Positions 14,063 to 23,900 of a DNA stretch of 64,000 nucleotides are shown piece after piece; position 1 is the stretch's first letter; each line of letters starts with the position of its first letter. The position numbers and the translations under genes are program-made. Source of the stretch: Panulirus ornatus (Eukaryota > Arthropoda > Malacostraca > Decapoda > Palinuridae); NCBI RefSeq assembly GCF_036320965.1, contig NC_092234.1, positions 41,915,532 to 41,979,531 on the forward strand. Direction: 5' to 3'. The notes under the pieces were generated by a model that made no database searches, was not told the origin of the DNA, and was given only the letters and a program-made list of their open reading frames with translations.

Positions 14063-14945
14063 AGTGCGTGCCAGCCCGCCTCACGTTGCCACACACCTCA
14101 CCATCGTTGCCACACACTTGCTCTCTACTGCGGTGGATCAGTGGTTTGGGAAATCACAAGATTGAATCCCTTTGTTACCACTTCACACAACAAAAACCCT
14201 CCTCCATCTCCTTGATACAGGAGCCCACCATCAGTCAACAGGGTGGGTCGAGAACCCCACGTCTCTGGTCCTCACAGACACTCGCCAACCCACCTCGCTC
14301 TCCTCGACTTAATAAAAAAAAAAATGACCTCGGAAAGTACAGTAAGTCAAGGTCAGGTTCTGTATCACATTAGTGGGATACGCTGGAGGTCAACTATTAT
14401 TATCGTCCCCTACCCACATCTCCCACCCCCCCCCCCCTCGGAGGCAAGAGAGAGAGACGCAACTTTTCACTCTCCAATCTTTTCTGTCCAACGATTTCAT
14501 TCAGGCAACCTCCTTTGTCCCTTGGCCCATCTTCTTGAAAGTACGAAGCTGATAACCTCTCTCGCTACAGTACACACCCCACACTCATTTTCTTTTAATC
14601 AGGCCACATTTTCAGTTATAAGGGGGCAAGAGGACCTTTAATGTTTAAATTATGATAAATCACTCTTTGTACCATCCTATAAAAATGTTAAACTTCACCC
14701 GTTTTCAGTATTTCTGATTTTTTAAAGAGCATTTTTTCTTCTTTTCTCTCGGCAACATCGCTTACTTTAGAACGTAATATTAGCGCACAAAAGCGTTCTA
14801 GTCTGGGAAGAATACATGCTTTGAAAAGTGCCTCTAATGGGTTCTGCTTCTCTCGTCTTGAAGGCCGGTAGGATCCAGCCGAGCGTGCTCGCCCAAGAGT
14901 GTGCGAACTGTTCCCTCAAGGACGACACCACGACAGTCATGCGCA
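14063..14945. other. unique spacer with possible degraded tRNA-SINE head
   Basis: At 14131-14170 a phrase with TGGATCAGTGG (A-box-like) and, about 30 bp on, AGATTGAATCCC (weak B box) has the spacing of a tRNA-derived SINE head. It does not form a clean cloverleaf by eye. The rest is unassigned. Confidence 0.25.
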
Positions 14946-15985
14946 AAGGTACGACCTTTGAGCACGACGGTGCGACCCTTGGCCATGATGGGGTGCCCTT
15001 TGAACTCCACAATACGACCCTAAGGTTATATGATATGGCGACCCTTTAACCCGACCCTTAAGAGCCAGATGAAATACCAGGTTATCAAAGGTCGTATCGT
15101 CCTGCACAGAGGTAGTGTCATCCTGCTCAGGGGTCGTGTCGTCCTGCTCAGGGGTCGTGTCGTCCTGCTCTGGGGTCGTGTCATCCTGTTCTGGGGTCGT
15201 GTCATCCTGCTCAGGGGTCGTGTCGTCCTGCTCAGGGGTCGTGTCGTCCTGCTCAGGGGTCGTGTCGTCCTGCTCAGGAGTCGTGTCGTCCTGCTCTGGG
15301 GTCGTGTCATCCTGTTCTGGGGTCGTGTCATCCTGCTCAGGGGTCGTGTCATCCTGCTAAGGGGTCGTGTCGTCCTGCTCAGGGGGTCGTGTCGTCCTGC
15401 TCAGGGGTCGTGTCGTCCTGCTCTGGGGTCGTGTCATCCTGCTCATGGGGTCGTGTCGTCCTGCTCAGGGGTCGTGTCGTCCTGCTCAGGGGTCGTGTCG
15501 TCCTGCTCTGGGGTCGTGTCATCCTGTTCTGGGGTCGTGTCATCCTGCTCAGGGGTCGTGTCATCCTGCTCAGGGGGTCGTGTCGTCCTGCTCAGGGGTC
15601 GTGTCGTCCTGCTCAGGAGTCGTGTCGTCCTGCTCTGGGGTCGTGTCATCCTGTTCTGGGGTCGTGTCATCCTGCTCAGGGGTCGTGTCATCCTGCTCAG
15701 GGGGTCGTGTCGTCCTGCTCAGGGGTCGTGTCGTCCTGCTCAGGGGTCGTGTCGTCCTGCTCTGGGGTCGTGTCATCCTGTTCTGGGGTCGTGTCATCCT
15801 GCTCAGGGGTCGTGTCATCCTGCTCAGGGGGTCGTGTCGTCCTGCTCAGGGGTCGTGTCGTCCTGCTCTGGGGTCGTGTCATCCTGTTCTGGGGTCGTGT
15901 CATCCTGCTCAGGGGTCGTGTCATTCTGCTCAGGGGGTCGTGTCGTCCTGCTCAGGGGGTCGTGTCATCCTGCTCAGGGAAGTAA
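14946..15985. mobile_element. foldback-like 21-bp-repeat element, locus C, with expanded minus arm
   Basis: Short plus arm at 14946-15010 (GAGCACGACGGTGCGACCC). The conserved core at 15012-15058 (GGTTATATGATATGGCGACC, ending TTTAACCCGACC) aligns with the locus A core. A minus arm then runs for about 42 units of 21 bp at 15089-15985 (core GGGGTCGTGTCGTCCTGC). The minus-arm unit matches the plus-arm unit's reverse complement at 16 of 21 positions, so the large array arose from this element. Superimposed is a higher-order period of 127 bp (six units plus one extra G). Confidence 0.65.
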
Positions 15986-16645
15986 TCTTTCCACAATCAT
16001 TTCCTCTGCTCTTCCTTCATATAAAGATGTCTGCACTAGGTCTGTATTCTGTACTACCTTCTATTTCCTCAGTTCCCCCACAGTGGAACACATGAAACAT
16101 ATCTTCTATGAACTGCACATTACCATCAGTGACCCCCACTGTGAGACTTGCCACATATTCAAATATACTCTCTATACATGGGATGTTCACACATCTTGCT
16201 CTGGCGTCGTCTGTCTGCTATGATAATTAGCGGTTGGGGAGTGACTGATGTAATTGTGTCGACATTTACGTCACATTATGAAGATGGGGAAAGCGTCCAG
16301 CTGAAAGCATAGTTCTCGGGGGACCATAAGATTCACTACAGTGGCGTTACAGTAGATACAGACTGGACTATACAGTATGTTGTGATCCACGCCATTATGA
16401 TCTGTCTACACATTTGACCAACTACTCTCACGTCGAGCCTGTCTGTCGTCTACAGCGACACCATAACCACAGTTTGAAAGCAAGGAATTAATTTCATAAA
16501 AGAAAACGTGACCTGGATTTTCAAACATTCTCATAAGATAAAACTTTACTACAAAGAAGCAAAAACAATCATTCCTCCATCACTCTACGACAGTACAATG
16601 CGCTCTGTCATTACGAATATTTTTGTATCATGAAACTGTACGGAG
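15986..16645. other. unique spacer, no gene recognised
   Basis: Mixed-composition DNA; no motif recognised. Confidence 0.4.
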
Positions 16646-17541
16646 CTGTGAGAGTGTCCACACGACCCCTGGTCACTGTGAGAGTGTCCACACTACCCCT
16701 GGTCACTGTGAGAGTGTCCACACTACCCCTGGTCACTGTGAGAGTGTCCACACTACCCCTGGTCACTGTGAGAGTGTCCACACTACCCCTGGTCACTGTG
16801 AGAGTGTCCACACTACCCCTAGTCACTGTGAGAGTGTCCACACTACCCGTGGTCACTGTGAGAGTGTCCACACGACCCCTGGTCACTGTGAGAGTGTCCA
16901 CACCACCCCTGGTCACTGTGAGAGTGTCCACACTACCCCTAGTCACTGTGAGAGTGTCCACACTACCCCTGGTCACTGTGAGAGTGTCCACACTACCCCT
17001 AGTCACTGTGAGAGTGTCCACACTACCCGTGGTCACTGTGAGAGTGTCCACACGACCCCTGGTCACTGTGAGAGTGTCCACACTACCCCTGGTCACTGTG
17101 AGAGTGTCCACACTACCCCTAGTCACTGTGAGAGTGTCCACACTACCCCTGGTCACTGTGAGAGTGTCCACACTACCCCTAGTCACTGTGAGAGTGTCCA
17201 CACTACCCCTGGTCACTGTGAGAGTGTCCACACTACCCCTAGTCACTGTGAGAGGGTCCACACTACCCCTGGTCACTGTGAGAGTGTTCACACTACCCCT
17301 GGTCACTGTGAGAGGATCTACACTACCCCTGGTCACTGTGAGAGTGTCCACACTACCCCTGGTCACTGTGAGAGGGTCCACACTACCCCTGGTCACTGTG
17401 AGAGTGTCCACACTACCCCTAGTCACTGTGAGAGGGTCCACACTACCCCTGGTCACTGTGTGAGGGTTCACACTACCCCTGGTCACTGTGAGAGTGTCCA
17501 CACTACCCCTGGTCACTGTGAGAGTGTCCACACTACCCCTG
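16646..17541. repeat. 30-bp minisatellite, 30 copies, no indels
   Basis: The unit contains GTGAGAGTGTCCACACTACC and CCTGGTCACT, in perfect 30-bp register. Variants (CTAGTCACT, CCGTGG, CACGACC, AGAGGGTCC) recur in ordered blocks: a run at 16801-16900 reappears 180 bp later, showing a six-unit higher-order duplication. Thirty bp equals ten codons, so long frames exist on both strands (HCESVHTTPG on plus, GSVDTLTVTR on minus). I regard them as artefacts. Confidence 0.97.
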
Positions 17542-17850
17542 GACCATCTGCCAGGCCACACACTACCACATGCACCACAGGCTAAACATAAAGCCCCCCC
17601 CCCCCCACAGCAACGTACACAACACACCAAGATACACAGGAACATACGAATGTAAGACACTGTAGCCAGGCTGTACGAGACAGCTCTACACCCAACCATT
17701 ATTACTCGTGTCGTCACCTACTCTACATATTGAAAGTTGCTTACGTGGCCACAATGTTTACAGATCGGTGTTTACCTTTGGCTTCACTGAACAAAGAACA
17801 GCTCTTTACCAACTTGAACTGCTTCCTTATTAAGGCAACGCACAGCATCA

Positions 17851-17851
<1 letters not shown>

Positions 17852-17894
<43 letters not shown>
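17852..17894. repeat. (CA)n microsatellite with inverted GT end
   Basis: About 21 CA units end in CACACGTGTGTGTGTG, a short perfect palindrome where the strand sense flips. Confidence 0.95.
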
Positions 17895-17897
<3 letters not shown>

Positions 17898-18077
17898 TGT
17901 GTGTGAGGCCCCACGAGTGTCTACCTCCCTCCACGTACAGTACAAATACGTTATTACACATCGAGCGTGCTGGGGGTATATAAATAAGGCACCACCAACA
18001 CGGAACACATCCAACCAACCACAAACACACTCCACTCAATTTACATCATCCATCTTAACACTTCAAGTGTCTGCTGT

Positions 18078-18310
18078 TTCTATACTCTACCTTCCCTGTT
18101 CTAAACTCTACCTTCCCTGTTTCTACACTCTACTTTCCCATTTCTATACTCTACCTTCCCTGTTCTAAACTCTACCTTCCCTATTCTAAACTCTACTTTC
18201 CCAGTTCTACACTCTACCTTCCCTGTTTCTACACTCTACCTTCCCTGTTCTCCACTCTATCTTCCCAGTTCTGCACTCTACCTTCCCTGTTCCCCACTGT
18301 ACCTTCCTGT
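18078..18310. repeat. about 21-bp degenerate minisatellite, about 11 copies
   Basis: The unit resembles CTCTACCTTCCCTGTTCTA, pyrimidine-rich, with single-base length changes. Confidence 0.88.
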
Positions 18311-18459
18311 TCCCTCTCCTCCTCCTCCTCAGGCCACCATCGAGTGCCCGCCCAAGTCTTTCGTCTTATAATAATGTTTCATCTGTTTACCCTTCACGCA
18401 CCGCTGGCTATCTCTTACCTGTCATAAATAATAAATACATTATAGTTTGCTCTTTTCTT

Positions 18460-18700
18460 TTTCTTTCGCGTTTTTCGCTGTTTCCCGCCTTAGCGAGACA
18501 GCGCCAGGAATGCCTCATTCGCTCACATTTAGTCTCTAGCTGTCATGTGTAATGCACCGAAACCACAGCTCCCTATCCACAACCAGGCCCCACAGACCTT
18601 TCCATGGTTGACCATGGCCGTTTCATATGCCCTGGTTCAGTCCACTAAGAGCACGTCGCCCCCGGTATAGCAAATCAGTCTTGTTTTTCTTTACCACAAT
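18460..18700 (-). mobile_element. diverged LINE 3' end fragment
   Basis: Relative of the LINE 3' region at 1735-1960. Shared phrases, in the same order on the plus strand, are CGCTGT.TCCCGC, CTTTCCATGGTT, CATATGCC/ACATGCC, TTCAGTCCACT and AGCACGTC…CCCGGTATA. The RT ORF itself is absent apart from the last codons around the stop. An older subfamily than the copy at 1.7 kb, to judge by the substitutions. Confidence 0.8.
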
Positions 18701-18769
18701 GTACCTAGCAGTACAAATACTGCAACATACGATCTAAGCCATCATCGTTACTAATATAAGTTACGAACA

Positions 18770-18890
18770 GATTATAATAATAATAACTCACAATATTATA
18801 ATAACAATAACACATCATAATAATCATACTAACTCACAATACTATAATAATAACACATTATAATAATAATAATAACTCACAACATCATAA
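18770..18890. repeat. AT-rich about 42-bp tandem repeat, 3 copies
   Basis: Copies share AACTCACAA.AT.ATAATAA with variable TAA runs and AACACAT. Confidence 0.75.
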
Positions 18891-19041
18891 AATCAGGCAA
18901 ATGTGAATGTCCTTCACAGACTCCATTGTGCTGAGAATATTGCTAATGTTGGTCGTGTATACATGAGGCGCCTGGGTAATCATCGTCATTTGACCTGACC
19001 TGACCTGACCCACCAGCTGAGACATGTTGGGCCACGTGGCT

Positions 19042-19075
<34 letters not shown>

Positions 19076-19294
19076 ACATGCCCCGCGCATGACCACCCCT
19101 GGCTAGGGTGTTCCAGTGGCAGCGCACGACACCCTGGGTGTAATGACGTCTTCCATCTACATTACACTGACACATGATGACATCTCGACACTGTCATTCC
19201 AACTCAATATTACGACAGGAGATGGACTTTATACCTCCATGGACAACTTGACAATGGCTGCTCCACATACCCACTCACAGGTACTTCCTCACTG

Positions 19295-19335
<41 letters not shown>

Positions 19336-19900
19336 CACATATACAACATCCAGGGAGTAAATATGGCTGTCAACATAAATGGCAAAACGCAACATACCAA
19401 CATATATAAACAAACTGAGCATGTTGTACAAACCCGTATATAAACATCACTGGAATGTATGTGGGCTTCAGTGGTTATGAACACAGCCTGCAGCCAGAAA
19501 CAGCCTGAATGATCAAGGGAGAGGCGGGATCTGAGCAACGGGGGTAGAGATGAGCCACGTCACTCGAGGCAAATGGAACGTGAAGTAAGACAATATCCAA
19601 ACCCAACGTTGAGCAGCGTCGCCCATGTAACGTTAATCTCTCCTGCATTAGGTCGTATGAGGGATTCCAACCCTGAACGTGTTCCAATTACGACTATTGT
19701 GCCTCCCGAGCGGCCACCACGGGTGCCAACGCTGAGGCCAAACTAATATAAAATGAGAGGGAGTTGCTGGAATACAGCAGGGGTCCTCTCTTGACAACCC
19801 TGCACCTCTGATTACAGAATTCTGATTACAAAAAAAAACTTGGTTTCTTGAAATTACACGGAAAGTACTTCTGGAATCATGCGGGTGAAGGGCGGGGTAG
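18891..19900. other. unique spacer with (GT)n and (CA)n
   Basis: Microsatellites lie at 19042-19072 (TG) and 19297-19333 (CA). The rest is unassigned; a 70-codon minus frame near 19475-19687 shows no recognisable family. Confidence 0.4.
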
Positions 19901-19904
19901 GCAG

Positions 19905-20117
19905 GTATACAGTAGATACATTATATCAACATAAAGATACAGTAGATACATTACATCAACATAAAGATACAGTAGATACATTACATCAACATAAAGATAC
20001 AGTAGATACATTACATCAACATAAAGATACAGTAGGTACAATACATCAACATAAAGATACAGTGGGTACAATATATCGACATAAAGATACAGTGGGTACA
20101 ATACATCGATATAGATA
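19905..20117. repeat. 30-bp minisatellite, about 7 copies, abutting an RT relic
   Basis: The unit contains GATACAGTAGATACATTACA and TCAACATAAA. On the minus strand it is read as YLYVDVMYLL repeats, an in-frame extension of the adjacent RT pseudogene. No indels are seen. Confidence 0.93.
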
Positions 20118-20456
20118 AAGCCTTCGTTTAATGTCTGTTTGTATCCTTTGACATCTATTGACGTAATTCTCACACTTACTCCTATATCATCAACAGAGGA
20201 AGATATGGAACTGTGGCTCGTGTTTACGTCAATGTCAGATATAAAAATGAGGAACAGGAAGGGCGCAAGTACACCTCCCTGGGGCACTGAGCTTTCAACT
20301 ATGCAGGTACTAGAGATGTTGACATGGTTTACAACTATGTGTTGTGATCTGTTAGTCAAGATGTTGTATCTAAATCTCCTAATTTTTCTGGTTATTCCCA
20401 ACTTTCGCATTGTATGCATAATGACACCATCGGTCAACATTTGTCAAATGCTTTGA
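20118..20456 (-). pseudogene. Jockey-like reverse transcriptase relic
   Basis: This minus-strand fragment covers RT motifs A to C of a Jockey/CR1-type element. From its 5' side it reads AFDKC (motif A), a frameshift near 20437, then GVIMHTMRKLGITRKI, NILTNRSQHIVVN, SSVPQGGVLAPFLFLIFISD (motif B) and SISSSVDDIGVSV. The usual FADD of motif C is replaced by SVDD. The reading frame then runs into the 30-bp tandem array instead of the expected downstream ORF2 sequence. The frameshift, the altered catalytic box and the missing ends make it inactive. It belongs to a different clade from the LINE at 1.7-3.2 kb, having VPQG instead of LRQG in motif B. Confidence 0.87.
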
Positions 20457-20530
20457 CTCAGTGTGTGTCCAATACGTCATCATCATCTTTGTGTTGCCGA
20501 GCTTCAACAGTGCCATCGTAATGGTCCAGC

Positions 20531-20534
<4 letters not shown>

Positions 20535-20613
<79 letters not shown>
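20535..20613. repeat. (GA)n microsatellite followed by (GGCA)n
   Basis: About 39 GA units followed by three GGCA units. Confidence 0.95.
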
Positions 20614-20614
<1 letters not shown>

Positions 20615-20979
20615 CAGGCAGGCAGGACGGATCTTCGTCCCGCCCTGTAATCATGTTGTCCTGAGTTATGTACATTGTTCATACCCTCAGCTGGCCTCTC
20701 AGGACGCTTGCCAACATCATAATGACGGCCGACGTTACATCTCCCGGTCAACACTTTCCTGTGACCTCGTGTGTGGGATGGGGCGAGGTGGGCGGGTCAT
20801 CTGTGTCTCAGCCTCGGGAATGATATATCAGAATTTCTCTGAGGGTTTTCTCCATAGGACACTTACTCCACGTGCTGGAGGTGACCTGATATATATATTT
20901 TTTTTTTTTATGAAGACTGAGTTCCATGAGTCCGGGTGTGGGGCTGAGTGCAAGGGCACGGGGCAAGTAAGAGCACATC

Positions 20980-21222
20980 CCATGGGGCAAGCAAGACCAC
21001 CACATCACGGGGCCAACAAGGCCACCACATCATGGGGCCAACAAAACCACCACACCACGGGGCAAACAAACCACCACACCACGGGGCAAACAAACCACCA
21101 TACCATGGGGCAAACAAACCCCCACACCACGGGGCAAACAAGACCACCACCACACCACGGGGCCAACAAACCACCACGCCACGGGGCCAAGTCAGACCAC
21201 CACACCACGGGGCAAACTCCAT
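20980..21222. repeat. 24-30-bp minisatellite, about 9 copies
   Basis: The unit is built from CACCACACCACGGGGCAAAC, with a variable AACAA linker. Length varies between copies. Confidence 0.9.
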
Positions 21223-21512
21223 TAACCCGAGTATTTGGATAGGCTGGGTGGCTGGGTGGCTCTGGTGTGAGTGACTCCCTTTAATATTGACTCATGAGAG
21301 GAATGTCACTATGGCAAGGCACCTCCTTCCTCCACACTTGTTCCTCCATTCCCGAAATACATCAGCGACCAGCACAAAGGACCCGAGACGTGGGCCAGCC
21401 ACTGCCTCTCCCTGGCCTGGAGGCGAGGGCTTTAAAACACGTGCCTGGGGCACCATGACCAGAGGGGAACAGTCTTCCATAACAACCCCAGGTGGTCAAC
21501 TGTACACTATCA

Positions 21513-21520
21513 TGACGTCA
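21513..21520. promoter_or_regulatory. consensus CRE octamer
   Basis: Perfect TGACGTCA; another occurs at 21606-21613 inside the core of foldback-like locus G. Isolated palindromes of this length occur by chance about once per 64 kb. Confidence 0.2.
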
Positions 21521-21589
21521 CATGGCGTACTGCTAACGAGAGAACAAGGGGACGTAAGCCACAATAACCTCTCTTACGGTGTTGACCTC

Positions 21590-21745
21590 TGACCTCGTCA
21601 AGAGGTGACGTCATCATAACCAAGGGTCGTGCCGTCGTGCTAGCGGGTCGTCCACTGAGGGAAACGACCCCGCCGTATGGTCGTCGTGCTCGATGGTCAT
21701 AACGTCGTGGTCAAAGGTCGTAGTGTCTTGCACGATGGTCGTTAT
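21590..21745. mobile_element. foldback-like 21-bp-repeat element, locus G (plus arm decayed)
   Basis: Inverted core at 21604-21630 (GTCATCATAACCAAGGGTCG), then about five diverged minus-oriented 21-bp units to 21745 (GGGTCGTGCCGTCGTGC at the start). Only a short phrase (TTGACCTCTGACCTC, 21582-21596) resembles the plus-oriented core. Confidence 0.5.
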
Positions 21746-21750
21746 AGACG

Positions 21751-21752
<2 letters not shown>

Positions 21753-21805
<53 letters not shown>
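21753..21805. repeat. (CA)n microsatellite
   Basis: About 26 CA units directly after locus G. Confidence 0.95.
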
Positions 21806-21806
<1 letters not shown>

Positions 21807-21831
21807 CAGTAGCTTCTCCCACACACCAGAA

Positions 21832-21930
21832 CCACTCATAACTCATGGCTCTGGCCAGGGCGACCTCACGTACTCATAACTCATGGCTCTGGCCAGGGCG
21901 ACCTCACGTACTCATAACTCATGGCTGTCT
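21832..21930. repeat. 38-bp tandem repeat, 2.5 copies
   Basis: The unit contains ACTCATAACTCATGGCTCTG and GCCAGGGCGACCTCACG, almost perfect. Confidence 0.93.
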
Positions 21931-21999
21931 GTAGTGAGGACGTCTGCCAGGCGCCATCCTTCATAAATATGCGTCCAGGTTCAACCTGAAATGTCACCA

Positions 22000-22362
22000 G
22001 GTATCTCCCATCCACTGGCCCCCACGAATCTATACCTCCCACTCGCTCCCATGTACCTTGCACCCACTGGCCATGACGTGCCTATCTCCCACTCGCTCCC
22101 ACGTACCTTGCACCCACTGACCATGACGTGCGTATCTCCCACTCGCTCCCACGTACCGTGCATCCACTGACCATGACGTGCCTATCTCCCACTCGCTCCC
22201 ACGTACCTTGCACCCACTGACCATGACGTGCGTATCTCCCACTCGCTCCCACGTACCATGCACCCACTGACCATGACGTGCCTATCTCCCACTCGCTCTC
22301 ACGTACCTTGCACCCACTGACCATGACGTGCGTATCTCCCACTCGCTCCCACTCGCCCCCGA
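22000..22362. repeat. 50-bp minisatellite, about 7 copies with dimeric order
   Basis: The unit contains ATCTCCCACTCGCTCCCACG and CACCCACTGACCATGACGTG. CCTATCTCCC and CGTATCTCCC copies alternate strictly from 22081 to 22331, so the duplication unit is 100 bp. Confidence 0.95.
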
Positions 22363-22955
22363 GGTAATCTCCCTCCACCTTGCTGACGCATGTTATCCCT
22401 TATCTCCCGTGTTATCATGAGCCGCGTCATCACCTGACGTGACTCTTCAAAGCCAGGTCATCCACGTGACCACCCCCTAACCCCCACGCAAGACGCAATC
22501 GTAAAAGATGAACTTCTTCAGGAAGTATCAGAGTTCCTCCGCTCTGTTTTTTTCGTGTCCAGACATTCTTCACATTCCCAGTGCTGCAGGAGACATTTAT
22601 TCCCACTCCCAATTCCCAATATGATCCATTGTTCCCTAATGGAAACCTCTGACGGCGTCTTTCATATCCGAGTTCTATAATGTCTGACCCGTCCCCAGAA
22701 TTCTCATCAGGGACCCTCATGCCATCTTGTGAGACCGTGTTTCCTCACTTTCCTCCTCCTCCTCCTCCTCCCGCCTCATAAAGACCCCACCACCTCCCAT
22801 CCCTCATATCTGGAGATGAATTGAACATAACATTACCAGTCCTTCCCTCACATACCCCCGGTTGACCGAAGAACTCGAACACACTCCTCAAACGAACCAT
22901 AAACATCATGGATGTAAATAATGAAACATTGAGAAATATACATCATGAATCGCAG

Positions 22956-22960
<5 letters not shown>
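22363..22960. other. unique spacer, no gene recognised
   Basis: Contains a short (CCT)n at about 22752-22770. A 96-codon minus frame at 22430-22720 shows no recognisable family. Confidence 0.4.

Positions 22961-23013
<53 letters not shown>
22961..23013. repeat. (CA)n microsatellite
   Basis: About 26 CA units. Confidence 0.95.
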
Positions 23014-23015
<2 letters not shown>

Positions 23016-23679
23016 CCAGAACTATGAATGACGAGACAGACGATGGTAGCCATCCGGTCCATCGTGTTCCTCAAGGTCCAGCGCTCCCAGTCTTACACCC
23101 CCCACCCCCAACCTCCCCGACTAACCCCATCACGTCTCACCCCTGACCTGACCCCTTGGCCGAGGACGACCGTGGCTACTGGGCCCTCCCTCGGCCCGCC
23201 TGGCCGAGCACGGGAGCTCCCCACCCAGACACCCCTCCCCCCACCCCACCCCAAATCCCTCACCCACTCAGACCAGCTCCCTTCACTTGCAGGCCATCCT
23301 GTAAATCTCCCACATTACTCTCACCAGACTCTCCCAGACATCTCCTGCCACTCTCACAATTTCTCCCTTTCTGTTCTCTCCCAGCGCACGGCTCACCAGG
23401 CATGCGTCTCGAAGGCTTCCACCTCCAGCCGGAGAAATCATTCCCGCAACTGACCAAATTCTGTCCTGGGTCACACCTGACCTTTCCCACGAGGTCAGGT
23501 GGTCCAACACTGTTTGCACAGTCTCCCCTTAACTCCTACTTTCTGGGGAGCTTATCCCCCACCCCACCCCACACAAGATTACCCAAAAGTCTCTCTAACC
23601 CCAGCACAAAGTTCCCAGAAATCGTTACCATCCCCAGCAGCACTCATTTCGAACCCCAGAACCTCCTCTCCCTCCCAAC

Positions 23680-23900
23680 ACTGCTCACTACTAACTCCAG
23701 ACACTCCTCTCCCTCCCTACCACCGCCCACTGCCACCCCAGACACTCCTCTCCCTCCCTAGCGCCGCCCACTGCCACCCCAGACACTCCTCTACCTCCCT
23801 AGCGCCGCCCACTGCCACCCCAGGCACTCCCTTCCCTCCCCAGCACCACCCACTGCCACCCTAGGCTCCCCTCTCCTTTCCCAGGACCGACCACTGTTAT
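23680..23900. repeat. 41-bp pyrimidine-rich minisatellite, about 5 copies
   Basis: The unit contains GCCCACTGCCACCCCAGACA, with copies at 23726, 23767 and 23808 in exact 41-bp steps. Flanking copies are diverged within a long CT-rich tract (23060-24290). Confidence 0.9.

Noticed and set aside
17977..17984. TATATAAA as a core promoter
   Set aside because: A good TATA match, but no initiator at the expected distance and no coding sequence downstream, only a pyrimidine-rich minisatellite.
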